Shown in pieces: positions 1 to 5,654 of a stretch of 5,654 bases of DNA. Source of the DNA: Nitriliruptoraceae bacterium (GTDB lineage Bacteria > Actinomycetota > Nitriliruptoria > Nitriliruptorales > Nitriliruptoraceae); contig SLQK01000295.1 of assembly GCA_007131525.1 (NCBI GenBank), forward strand, positions 1-5,654, given 5' to 3'. The notes under the pieces were generated by a model, which was not told where the DNA came from, searched no databases, and saw nothing but the letters and a program-made list of their open reading frames with translations. Both the position numbers and the translations under genes were made by a program. Positions within the stretch are counted from its first letter, which is position 1. Each line of letters opens with the position of its first letter.

Positions 1-92
1 AGGGTGACCGGCTTGACCTCGTGGAGCGATCCGGTGGCCTTCCCACGCCCTCGTGGGGTGCGGATCGCGTCGTAGACGTACGCCTCGGACAT
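1..92 (-). CDS. Acetyl-CoA acyltransferase (thiolase), FadA-like, N-terminal fragment
   Basis: Only the first 30 codons are inside the window; the gene continues past the left edge. The ATG is at 92-90, with a clear Shine-Dalgarno GAGGAG (104-99, minus strand) six bases upstream, so the start is well supported. The peptide begins MSEAYVYDAIRTPRGRG and continues with GSLHEVKPV. The pattern D-A-I-R-T-P-R-G near residue 8, followed by G-S-L-H-E-V-K-P near residue 21, is the typical N-terminus of actinobacterial FadA-type thiolases. Family knowledge: these cleave 3-ketoacyl-CoA with CoA in the last step of fatty-acid beta-oxidation, usually partnered with a FadB-type hydratase/dehydrogenase, which is not visible here. 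The active-site cysteine and C-terminal histidine lie outside the window. Degradative 3-ketoacyl-CoA thiolase and acetyl-CoA acetyltransferase cannot be told apart from this piece. It lies downstream of the protease on the same strand, 151 bases away. Confidence 0.85.
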   Translation of the reverse strand, partial: MSEAYVYDAIRTPRGRGKATGSLHEVKPVT

Positions 93-155
93 GGCCGTCT
101 CCTCGAGCTCGGTCGGCTGATCGCGGTGATGACGGACTCCCCCCGCCACCTCGTC

Positions 156-182
156 GGGAACGGTACGTCAACCTTCGTTCCC
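156..182. repeat. Inverted repeat GGGAACG-N13-CGTTCCC between protease and thiolase
   Basis: Two perfect 7-base arms, GGGAACG (156-162) and CGTTCCC (176-182), are separated by 13 bases. Allowing a small bulge, the symmetry extends outward to TCG on the left and CGA on the right. The arm centres are about 20 bp apart, roughly two helical turns, which would suit a dimeric regulator. The repeat lies 64-90 bases upstream of the thiolase start and overlaps a TACCGT hexamer (165-160, minus) that could be a -10 element. It could equally be a hairpin ending the protease transcript, since it sits 62 bases past the protease stop; however, no T-run follows it. Function is inferred; the symmetry is seen directly. 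Confidence 0.4.
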
Positions 183-243
183 TCGACACATCCTCCGGGT
201 CACCGGTCGCCCACGACGCCGCCCCGACCCCATGCCCGCGACC

Positions 244-1152
244 TCACCCGCAGTCGGGTGCCACCGTCGCGCCGGCCACGGCCGACCGCACCAACGCCAC
301 CGGGGTCGCCACGCCACGTCCGTCGGCGGTGCGGGCGAAGACCTGACCGACGACCCGGCCGTCGCCGTCCAGCACGGGCGACCCCGACGCGCCCGCACCC
401 ACCTCCAACGCGAGCAGGAGGCGGCTGGGCTCCACACGGTCGACCCGGCCGTCGCGCAGGGTGGGTCGAGCGCCGGGGAAGCCGACGGTGATGATGGGCT
501 GGCCGAGCGCGGCGCTCGGGCCGACCTCGAGGGCGGGAGGGGTCGCGTCCTCATCGAGCACCAGTACGGCGACGTCCGCGGTCTCAGCCAGCAGCACGGC
601 GCGGACCTGCGAACCCGGTCCGGCGTCCAGGGGCTGGACGATGGTCGACCGTGCCGCCGCGACGACGTGGCGGTTGGTGATGACCGTGGGCGTCCCGTCG
701 AGCTCGAGGCTGAACGCGCTGCCGCTGCGCGATCGCCCCGCACAGTCGACGCTGCGGACCAGCAGCAGCGACTCGGTGATCGCCGCGTCCTCGCCGAGCG
801 CCTCCTCGACCGCCCCGCCGGCGCTGATGATGGCGAGACGAGTCAGCGCCCACCCACCGGCCGGCACCAGCATGGCGAGCACGACGAGCACGCCCAGGGC
901 GACCCGGAGACGGCCGAAGACCCGGGCCATCGTGGTCTGGAACCCGGCCAGATCATCGGGGTCCTGCGACCCGGGCGCCGGGTCGGTGCGCCCGGTCGCG
1001 TCGGGACCGTCCGGTCGCCGCGCCGCGTCCTCGCGGTCGGTGTCCGTGGGACCGGACCGGCTCGTCGCCTGCGGGTCCGTGGAGCGCCCCTCCTCGCGGT
1101 CGGGCTCGTCGGGTCCGGCCCCGTTGGCGGACGGTGGCTCTCGATCGGTCAC
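244..1152 (-). CDS. Membrane-anchored trypsin-like serine protease
   Basis: The 302-residue protein has three parts. Residues 1-75 are a polar, Asp/Pro/Arg-rich tail, probably cytoplasmic and disordered. Residues about 82-107 form one hydrophobic membrane segment. Residues about 125-302 form a chymotrypsin-fold protease domain. The catalytic triad reads as His162 (TNRHVV), Asp193 (TADVAVL) and Ser256 (GASGSP, matching family GNSGGP). The only cysteines are Cys137 and Cys301, near the two ends of the domain, suggesting a disulfide like the one known in mycobacterial MarP; MarP's multi-span membrane part is absent here. The protease domain is predicted to face outside the membrane; the substrate is unknown. 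The GTG at 1152 is chosen because it follows GGGTGG (1163-1158, minus) and a promoter-like element at 1181-1209. In-frame GTGs at 1158 and 1161 and an ATG at 1230 (328 residues) are alternatives, but the ATG has no ribosome site and lies upstream of that element. It is divergent from the HNH gene. Confidence 0.85.
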   Translation of the reverse strand: MTDREPPSANGAGPDEPDREEGRSTDPQATSRSGPTDTDREDAARRPDGPDATGRTDPAPGSQDPDDLAGFQTTMARVFGRLRVALGVLVVLAMLVPAGGWALTRLAIISAGGAVEEALGEDAAITESLLLVRSVDCAGRSRSGSAFSLELDGTPTVITNRHVVAAARSTIVQPLDAGPGSQVRAVLLAETADVAVLVLDEDATPPALEVGPSAALGQPIITVGFPGARPTLRDGRVDRVEPSRLLLALEVGAGASGSPVLDGDGRVVGQVFARTADGRGVATPVALVRSAVAGATVAPDCG

Positions 1153-1180
1153 GGGCACCACCCGGGCTGGTGAGGGGCCG

Positions 1181-1209
1181 ACGGTAGCGAGCGTGCCCCC
1201 GCGGCGGTC
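1181..1209 (-). promoter_or_regulatory. Candidate promoter of the protease gene (shared motif, copy 1)
   Basis: On the minus strand, GACCGC (1209-1204), a 17-base spacer and TACCGT (1186-1181) have -35/-10 geometry. TACCGT fits the actinobacterial -10 pattern TAnnnT; GACCGC is a poor match to TTGACA. Initiation would fall near 1174, giving a leader of about 22 bases before the GTG at 1152. The assignment rests mainly on a near-identical arrangement upstream of the VWA gene (4525-4553): both contain ACGCT(C/G)GCTACCGT at the same place. The motif could instead be a regulator-binding site. Confidence 0.4.
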
Positions 1210-1252
1210 GCACGCTGGCGAGGGCGTCATCCACAGGTCGGCCAACCCGGCC

Positions 1253-1281
1253 TTGCGCCCGTCACAGGTCGAACGTATGTT
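1253..1281 (+). promoter_or_regulatory. Leaderless promoter of the HNH gene
   Basis: TTGCGC (1253-1258) can act as -35 and TATGTT (1276-1281) as -10, matching TAnnnT, with an exact 17-base spacer. The ATG begins at 1288, leaving six bases after the -10, so transcription would start at or next to the A of the start codon. No Shine-Dalgarno sequence precedes this ATG, which fits a leaderless mRNA, a common type in actinobacteria. The -10 hexamer lies inside the LexA box at 1269-1284, so LexA binding would block polymerase. Transcription start is inferred. Confidence 0.55.
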
Positions 1282-1284
1282 CGC
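1269..1284. promoter_or_regulatory. LexA-binding SOS box
   Basis: The 16 bases TCGAACGTATGTTCGC match the actinobacterial SOS consensus TCGAAC-N4-GTTCGA at 11 of the 12 arm positions; only the last base differs. The box ends three bases before the ATG of the HNH gene and covers its predicted -10. It is 117 bases from the protease start and upstream of that gene's own predicted promoter, so control of the HNH gene is more likely. Members of the related 13E12 family in mycobacteria are known to have LexA boxes, which supports the assignment. Confidence 0.8.
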
Positions 1285-1287
1285 ATC

Positions 1288-2985
1288 ATGAGCCCTCACC
1301 CCACCCCCTGCCCCCCACCGCCGGTCGCGACACGGTCGTCCCGGGCCGCAGCGCCGCACCCAGCGGGTCGACGTCGACCGCGGGCGCACAGCCGGGGCGA
1401 CCGCGCACCCCGTCTGGCCCGGGAGCACCTCGCCAACTACGACACCGGGCCGACGCGCCCTGGCCCCGTCCCGGACCGGCCCGGCACCGCCCCGGTCGAC
1501 GGACACGCTGCCCCGGACGTCCCCGGTGGGACCATCGGGATGCCTCCGGAACAACCACCGCATCCGGTCGACGACGCCGCCTGGCGCTACCTCCACGATC
1601 TGGACGAGCCCCGGCCGGGCGATGGCACCCCACCCTTCGGGCTCCCGGTCCTGGCCGAGATCCCGGGGCTGGCGACGGTGCTGGAGCAGCTCCGGGAGGC
1701 CGACCGGCTCATCGCGCGCGCCCTGGAGGGCATCCTGCTCCTGCAGGACCACGCCGACGTGATCGGGACCACCGGCGTCAGCCTCGACACCTGGTTGGCA
1801 ACGATCGCCCGTCGGACGAAGTGCGACGCCCGCATGCTGCTGTCGGCGGCGGAGATGATCCGCCGCCTGCCGACGCTGCGGGCAGCCTTCCAGGAGGGTC
1901 GCATGTCGTGGGCGCAGGTACGAGCGGTCGCGCTCAAGGCCCGGCCGCTGCCGTGCTCGCTGGACGACCGGGTGGACGAGGCGGTGGCAGCGGCGCTGGA
2001 CGGTGCCGCTGGCGCCGAACCCGATGCGGTCACGCGGGTCATCGCCTGGTCGCTGGCGGCCCTGCAGCCGCGGGAGGTCGCCCAGCAGGAGAGCCGGGAG
2101 CAACAGCGCGAGTTCCTCGGCATGCAGCCCCGGCCGGACGGGTCCGGGGGCCGGCTGTGGGGCGAGTTCTCCGGGACATCCTGGGCGGTGCTGGACGCCG
2201 CACTGAACGACGCGACCCGGACCGACACCGGCGCAGGATCGCAGGGCGGAGACGGTGACCACCGCGACACCGGCCCGTCGGCCGGCGCCGAGGCGGGTGG
2301 CACGCGGCGGGCGGCTCGGCTCGTCGAGCTCCTCGATCAGCGCCTCGCCGGTGGTCATGGTGGCGACCGCCCCGAGGTCGCAGCGGACGGAGACGACGGC
2401 GAGGCTCAGGCACCCCGACGCGCGGCGCCGAGCCGACCTCAGCTGCTGCTCCGCGCGGACCTCGACACCCTGCTCGACCGCGAGCAGACCCCCGGGGCGC
2501 TGCTGACCAGCATCCTCGGCGGGCAGGTGCGGGCGAGTGCCCCGACGGTTCGGCGGCTCGTCGAGGAGCGCGGCGCCGACCTCCGCACGGTGATCCTGGA
2601 CGACACCGGCAGCATCGTGGGCGTCGGTCGGCGCGCGCGGGTCGCGCCCGGATGGCTCCGCGACGCCGTGCTGGCGCTGCACGACACCTGCAGCGCCCCC
2701 GGCTGCACCGCACCCGCACGCGCGAGCGAGCTCGATCACGCGCGCCCCTGGCAGCCGGCCCGACCCGAGGACCTCCCTGGCAGCACCGACGTGGGCGAGC
2801 TCGCCCCGCTCTGCCCCGAGCACAACCGGCACAAGGAGCGCTCGGGCTGGACCGTGCGACAGTCGACCGACGGCCGCCGCAGCTGGACCCATCGCCGCAG
2901 CGGCCTGACGACCCGGACCATCCCGGCCACCTGGCGACCACAGGCCGGGACCCCACCTGACGTCCCCGACGAACCGGAGGGATGA
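1288..2985 (+). CDS. DUF222 / HNH endonuclease-family protein (13E12-type)
   Basis: This 565-residue protein has a Pro/Arg-rich N-terminus (1-90), a mostly helical DUF222 region (about 110-310, including SLDTWLATIARRT and an RMSWAQVRAVA motif), a Gly/Asp-rich linker (about 309-385), further helical sequence, and a C-terminal HNH nuclease domain (about 455-520). In the HNH domain I see Cys468 and Cys473 (CSAPGC), Asp483-His484 (ELDH), Cys509, and His512-Asn513 with Lys516 (CPEHNRHK). These fit a zinc-bound beta-beta-alpha-metal nuclease with His484 catalytic; Asn513 stands where many relatives have a second His. Family knowledge: these proteins are numerous in actinobacteria and their role is poorly defined. 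The ATG at 1288 is supported by the leaderless promoter. The alternative ATG at 1540 would remove 84 residues; codons 43-84 have strongly GC-biased third positions (about 90%), which favours the long form. Codons 1-42 are less biased (about 74%). Predicted to be LexA-repressed and DNA-damage inducible. Confidence 0.9.
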   Translation: MSPHPTPCPPPPVATRSSRAAAPHPAGRRRPRAHSRGDRAPRLAREHLANYDTGPTRPGPVPDRPGTAPVDGHAAPDVPGGTIGMPPEQPPHPVDDAAWRYLHDLDEPRPGDGTPPFGLPVLAEIPGLATVLEQLREADRLIARALEGILLLQDHADVIGTTGVSLDTWLATIARRTKCDARMLLSAAEMIRRLPTLRAAFQEGRMSWAQVRAVALKARPLPCSLDDRVDEAVAAALDGAAGAEPDAVTRVIAWSLAALQPREVAQQESREQQREFLGMQPRPDGSGGRLWGEFSGTSWAVLDAALNDATRTDTGAGSQGGDGDHRDTGPSAGAEAGGTRRAARLVELLDQRLAGGHGGDRPEVAADGDDGEAQAPRRAAPSRPQLLLRADLDTLLDREQTPGALLTSILGGQVRASAPTVRRLVEERGADLRTVILDDTGSIVGVGRRARVAPGWLRDAVLALHDTCSAPGCTAPARASELDHARPWQPARPEDLPGSTDVGELAPLCPEHNRHKERSGWTVRQSTDGRRSWTHRRSGLTTRTIPATWRPQAGTPPDVPDEPEG

Positions 2986-2990
2986 GCGCC

Positions 2991-3022
2991 GACCGGCCCG
3001 GTCCGCTCCTTCGCCGCGGAGC
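2991..3022. terminator. Two small hairpins between convergent genes
   Basis: The 42-base gap between the HNH stop (2985) and the VWA stop (3028) contains two stem-loops: GACCG/CGGTC with a 3-base loop (2991-3003), and GCTCC/GGAGC with an 8-base loop (3005-3022). Their position between convergent ends suggests termination in both directions. The stems are only 5 bp, no T-run follows on either strand, and such stems arise easily in GC-rich DNA, so the call is weak. Confidence 0.3.
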
Positions 3023-3027
3023 AGAGG

Positions 3028-4473
3028 TCAGGCGATCCGCTCCACGAACCCCGCCAACTGCTGCAGGTTGCGGACCTCGACCATCTCGTCGACGTACCGG
3101 GCGTAGCTGGCTGCGATCGAGTCACCGCTGTCCCAGAAGCGGCGCGGCTCGGGGTTCAGCCAGTACACGTGCCGTGACCGACGCTGGAGATCGGACAGCA
3201 CCCACGCCGCCGACTGGCGGTGGTTGTTGCGCGCGTCCCCGAGGATCAGCACGGTCGTGCGCGGGCCCAGGTCCTCGGCGTAGGTGCGGTGGAAGCTCTC
3301 CAGCGCACGGCCGTAGTCGGAGTGACCATCGAGCCAGACCAGCTCGGCTTCGACCAGCATCCGGCGCATGGCCTCGTCCACCTCGCCGCTGGCGAACCAG
3401 GGGGTCACCTCGTCCAGGGCATCGATGAACGCGAAGGAGCGGACGGTGGAGAACTGCTCCTGGAGGGCATGGACCAGGTGGAGCGTGAACCGGGAGAAGG
3501 ACGCCACCGAGCCCGAGACGTCGCACAGCAGGAACAGCTCGGGCTTGTGGGGGCGACGGGGCCGGAAGGTCGGCTCGAAGGGGACCCCACCGGTGATCAG
3601 CGACCTCCGGACCGTGCGCCGCACATCGAGTCGACCATCCCGACCGACCTTGCGCCTCGTGGCGACCCGGGTCGCCAGCTTCCTGGCCAGGGGTCGGATC
3701 TGGGCTCGGAGCTCCTGCTGCTCCTCACGGCTCAGGTGGAACAGGTCCCGCTCCTCGATGGGCGGACGGACGACCCGGTCAGCCACCTGCTCGAGGCCAC
3801 GGTCGGCCGCGGCATGACGACGGATCTGCGCGTCGACCTCCTGCCGGAAGGCGCGGATGCGACGCTCGAACTCGTCCCGCAGCAGGCGTTCCTCCAGGGC
3901 TGACAGGTCGTCGTCGCTGTCGTCCTGCGCGCGGCGCAGCAGCTCGGTCAACAGCCGGTGCGGGTCCACCGCGCGGTAGACCTTGTACTGGAAGTAGGTG
4001 ACGCGACCGTCGCGCCCCTCGACCCGCCCGAACCGCTCGACCGCCGCCCGTGCCGCCCGACGGATCGCGTGGTCGTCACCACTGCCGAGCGCCTCCACCA
4101 GCGACCGCAACCACGCCTCCGGGTCACCCTCGTCCTCGCCAGCTTCGTGTGGTCGATCGGTGCCGTCACCGTCCGCGGCCGAGCTCGGAGCGACCAGCCG
4201 GGCGGGGAAGTACAGGTCGAAGAGCTCGTCGAAGGCGTCCCGCTGCGTGCGGGCCGTCACGGTCACCGCCGCCAGCGCCTCACGCAGCTGCTCCCGGTCG
4301 AGCAGCTCGACGTACCGCAGCGCCCGCACGGCATCGATCGCGCCGGCCTGCGCCGCAGGCAGGCCGGCCCGCCGCAGGGCGGCGACCAGGTCGAGCACAC
4401 GCGCCAGGACCCCGGCGAGCGGTGGCGGCTCCTCCGCGAGCACCGCGGGGAGGCCATCGGGGTCCTTCGGCAC
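3028..4473 (-). CDS. CoxE-like von Willebrand factor A domain protein
   Basis: The 481-residue protein has an alpha-helical, charged N-terminal half (1-295) and a C-terminal VWA domain of the CoxE type (about 300-481). The metal-ion-dependent adhesion site is intact: Asp318-Val-Ser320-Gly-Ser322 (CDVSGS), Ser385-Asp386 in GHSDYGRAL, and Asp413 in ILGDARNNHRQ. The C-terminus has the CoxE hallmarks YWLNPEPRRFWDSGDS and VEVRNLQQLAGFV. No signal peptide or membrane segment is seen, so it should be cytoplasmic. Family knowledge: CoxE-like proteins usually work with MoxR-type AAA+ ATPases in maturation or metal insertion of target enzymes, as in carbon monoxide dehydrogenase loci. No MoxR or target enzyme is in this window, so its client is unknown. 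The start is GTG at 4473, six bases after a strong GAGGAG. It follows the propeller gene by 80 bases on the same strand and converges on the HNH gene. Confidence 0.9.
   Translation of the reverse strand: MPKDPDGLPAVLAEEPPPLAGVLARVLDLVAALRRAGLPAAQAGAIDAVRALRYVELLDREQLREALAAVTVTARTQRDAFDELFDLYFPARLVAPSSAADGDGTDRPHEAGEDEGDPEAWLRSLVEALGSGDDHAIRRAARAAVERFGRVEGRDGRVTYFQYKVYRAVDPHRLLTELLRRAQDDSDDDLSALEERLLRDEFERRIRAFRQEVDAQIRRHAAADRGLEQVADRVVRPPIEERDLFHLSREEQQELRAQIRPLARKLATRVATRRKVGRDGRLDVRRTVRRSLITGGVPFEPTFRPRRPHKPELFLLCDVSGSVASFSRFTLHLVHALQEQFSTVRSFAFIDALDEVTPWFASGEVDEAMRRMLVEAELVWLDGHSDYGRALESFHRTYAEDLGPRTTVLILGDARNNHRQSAAWVLSDLQRRSRHVYWLNPEPRRFWDSGDSIAASYARYVDEMVEVRNLQQLAGFVERIA
4342..4368. repeat. 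10-bp inverted repeat inside the VWA gene
   Basis: GCCGGCCTGC (4342-4351) and GCAGGCCGGC (4359-4368) are perfect reverse complements with a 7-base loop. The hairpin lies about 105-130 bases into the VWA coding sequence, in codons for the GLPAAQAGA stretch. Coding constraint plus GC-rich codon choice may explain it. It could also slow polymerase or ribosomes, but nothing else here supports that. Confidence 0.3.
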
Positions 4474-4479
4474 CGCGTG

Positions 4480-4488
4480 CTCCTCACC
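4480..4488 (-). promoter_or_regulatory. Ribosome binding site fixing the VWA GTG start
   Basis: GGTGAGGAG on the minus strand (4488-4480) ends six bases before the GTG at 4473. The GAGGAG core is the same as that before the thiolase start, at the same spacing, so it decides the start of the VWA gene in the absence of an ATG. Confidence 0.75.
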
Positions 4489-4524
4489 GTCCGGGGCCGG
4501 CTGCCGACCGGACCCGCGGCCGCC

Positions 4525-4553
4525 ACGGTAGCCAGCGTTCGTGCCCCACGGTC
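4525..4553 (-). promoter_or_regulatory. Candidate promoter of the VWA gene (shared motif, copy 2)
   Basis: On the minus strand, GACCGT (4553-4548), a 17-base spacer and TACCGT (4530-4525) repeat the arrangement found before the protease gene, including the core ACGCTGGCTACCGT, which differs there at one base. Initiation would fall near 4518, leaving about 45 bases of leader that contain the ribosome site. It sits wholly between the propeller stop codon and the VWA start, so it would give VWA its own transcript in addition to any read-through. Confidence 0.4.
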
Positions 4554-5654
4554 TCAGCTGACCGGCGGGCCCCCAGCGAAGGTGACCACGGCTCGTGCCT
4601 CCTCCTCACCCACCAGGAGGAGGCTGACGCCCCCCGGGTGACGCACGACGTCGATGACGGGCAGCGGCAGCTCGGTCGGGTCGACAGCGGGGTCGCTGAC
4701 ACCGGGATCGGGACCGGCCAGCAGCACCAGGCTGCCACCCGTCGCCACGGCGGCGCCCCCCGCGTCGAGTGGGGCGATCCCGGCGCCCTGGCGCCCCGCC
4801 GCCGACCCACTGGTGCCGGCAGCCAGCTCCAACGCCGCGCGCACCTCAGCCGGGCGCACCGGACCTTCCAGCACCCGGCTCGCATCGTCGCGCGACTCGA
4901 GGACCCGCGTCTGCCCGCGGGCCTGGTCGATGAGCACCACCTGGGCCGCCCCCTGGCGGGTGGACGCCGCGACGACGCGGTCGGTCGGTTCCAGCGCGAC
5001 GTCCCAGCGGACCGACCCGTCGGCGGTCTCCAGGGCGAGCAACCGCTGGGCTCCGACGAACTGGGCGTCCTGCTCGGCCTCCTCGTCGGCACGCCCCGAC
5101 CCATCGACGGCCCGCAGGACGATCAGCGAGAGGTCCTCCCCCACCGCGACGACCTCGGCGCGCGTCGGGCCGTCCTCCGTGAGCGCGACACCGGCCGCCG
5201 CCAGCTCATCACGGTCGAGGCTCCACAGCGGCGTGCCGTCGCGACGGTCGACCGCGGTCAGCACGGGCGCGTCCTCACCAGGGGTGGTGCGGGTGCCGGC
5301 CACGATCACGTTCGGACCCATCCCGGCGGTCAGTCGGGCACCGGCCAGTCCCGCCGGCGCCATCGGGAGCACGAGGCGGGCCGACCAGACCTGGCCGGCG
5401 ACCGGGTCACGCAGCTCGAGCTCCGGATCGTCGCCGTCCTCGTCGATGCGCAGCAGCAACAGCTGCCCATCACCGGCAGCGAGGTGGAACGCCAGGGGGC
5501 TGCCGACCAGGGCGGTGTCCTGGCAGGTCAACCCGCCCAGGTCCGCGTCCAGCGGCTGGAGCGCGTCCACCTGACCGGTGAGCGGGTTGGTCAGCGCCAG
5601 GCTGTAGAGGTGCGGCCCGTCACCGACCGCGGTCCCGGTCCCGAGGGAGACCGC
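4554..5654 (-). CDS. PQQ-like beta-propeller repeat protein, C-terminal part
   Basis: The reading frame stays open to the right edge, so the N-terminus is missing; 366 residues are visible. A GTG at 5570 lies in frame, but the 28 upstream codons read as continuous propeller-like sequence (LYSLALTNPLTGQV), so it is probably internal. Blade-like repeats of the PQQ/BamB type (a hydrophobic strand, Asp/Glu, a Gly turn, then often Trp) appear at visible residues 79-90 (LELRDPVAGQVW), 132-144 (LTAVDRRDGTPLW), 204-217 (RLLALETADGSVRW) and more weakly 239-252 (VVLIDQARGQTRVL). Such propellers are usually secreted or membrane-anchored scaffolds or quinoprotein relatives; quinone-binding residues cannot be judged here, and a signal peptide would lie outside the window. 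An acidic segment (visible residues about 186-198) separates two blades. It is tandem with VWA, 80 bases upstream. Function is unknown beyond the fold. Confidence 0.75.
   Translation of the reverse strand, partial: AVSLGTGTAVGDGPHLYSLALTNPLTGQVDALQPLDADLGGLTCQDTALVGSPLAFHLAAGDGQLLLLRIDEDGDDPELELRDPVAGQVWSARLVLPMAPAGLAGARLTAGMGPNVIVAGTRTTPGEDAPVLTAVDRRDGTPLWSLDRDELAAAGVALTEDGPTRAEVVAVGEDLSLIVLRAVDGSGRADEEAEQDAQFVGAQRLLALETADGSVRWDVALEPTDRVVAASTRQGAAQVVLIDQARGQTRVLESRDDASRVLEGPVRPAEVRAALELAAGTSGSAAGRQGAGIAPLDAGGAAVATGGSLVLLAGPDPGVSDPAVDPTELPLPVIDVVRHPGGVSLLLVGEEEARAVVTFAGGPPVS

Noticed and set aside
166..171. TTGACG on the minus strand as a -35 box for the thiolase gene.
   Set aside because: At 16-18 bases downstream there is only GC-rich sequence without a TAnnnT hexamer; the nearby TACCGT is directly adjacent, so the two cannot form one promoter.
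232..1173. A 313-codon plus-strand open frame opposite the protease gene.
   Set aside because: It is His/Arg/Gly-rich with no recognisable motif, and the minus strand carries the intact catalytic triad and a membrane segment.
1272..1277. TACGTT on the minus strand within the SOS box as a -10 for the protease gene.
   Set aside because: It is a consequence of the box's symmetry. The sequence 17 bases upstream (GGTGAG) is not a -35 element, and a better candidate lies at 1181-1209.
1153..2892. A minus-strand open frame running antisense through the HNH gene and joined to the protease frame (882 codons in all).
   Set aside because: It has no domain-like sequence, is opposite a well-supported DUF222/HNH gene, and long stop-free antisense frames are expected at this GC content. 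Only the part from 1152 down to 244 looks like a real protein.
3220..3903. Plus-strand open frames opposite the VWA gene.
   Set aside because: They overlap the conserved VWA metal-site motifs on the other strand and show no family features of their own.
4492..4515. CCGG-containing inverted repeat between the propeller and VWA genes as a terminator.
   Set aside because: The stem is only about 4 bp with bulges and no T-run, which is expected by chance in this base composition.
4654..5574. A 306-codon plus-strand open frame opposite the propeller gene.
   Set aside because: The product is a Ser/Arg/Ala/Pro-rich low-complexity sequence, typical of a shadow frame, while the minus strand encodes recognisable PQQ-like repeats.

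Overview
The window is very GC-rich, its codons mostly end in G or C, and starts include GTG. It carries a FadA-type thiolase start, a DUF222/HNH (13E12-type) gene and a LexA box of the TCGAAC-N4-GTTCGA class. Together these point to a high-GC actinobacterium. A deep lineage such as Nitriliruptoria/Euzebyia is possible but is only a guess. I see no mobile element, tRNA, rRNA or CRISPR array, and no gene-free stretch longer than about 150 bases.

Layout, left to right: the first 30 codons of a thiolase (minus strand, running off the left edge); a 151-base gap with a 7-bp inverted repeat; a membrane-anchored trypsin-like serine protease (minus); a 135-base divergent intergenic region with promoter signals in both directions and a near-perfect SOS box; a DUF222/HNH endonuclease-family gene (plus); a 42-base convergent gap with two small hairpins; a CoxE-like von Willebrand A (VWA) protein (minus); and the C-terminal 366 residues of a PQQ-like beta-propeller protein (minus, running off the right edge).

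The genes do not form one obvious pathway. The propeller and VWA genes are tandem and could be cotranscribed, but VWA also has its own promoter-like element. The protease and thiolase are tandem with a gap large enough for separate transcription. The HNH gene is the only plus-strand gene.

Two regulatory observations stand out. First, the HNH gene appears to have a leaderless promoter (TTGCGC, 17 bp, TATGTT, 6 bp, ATG) whose -10 hexamer lies inside a LexA box. This predicts DNA-damage induction, as reported for some 13E12-family genes in mycobacteria. Second, the protease and VWA genes share a 29-bp upstream arrangement, GACCG(C/T)-N17-TACCGT, with a 14-base core differing at one position. That suggests a common promoter type or regulator. 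Nothing in the window amounts to a clearly new multi-gene system; the novelty is mainly regulatory.
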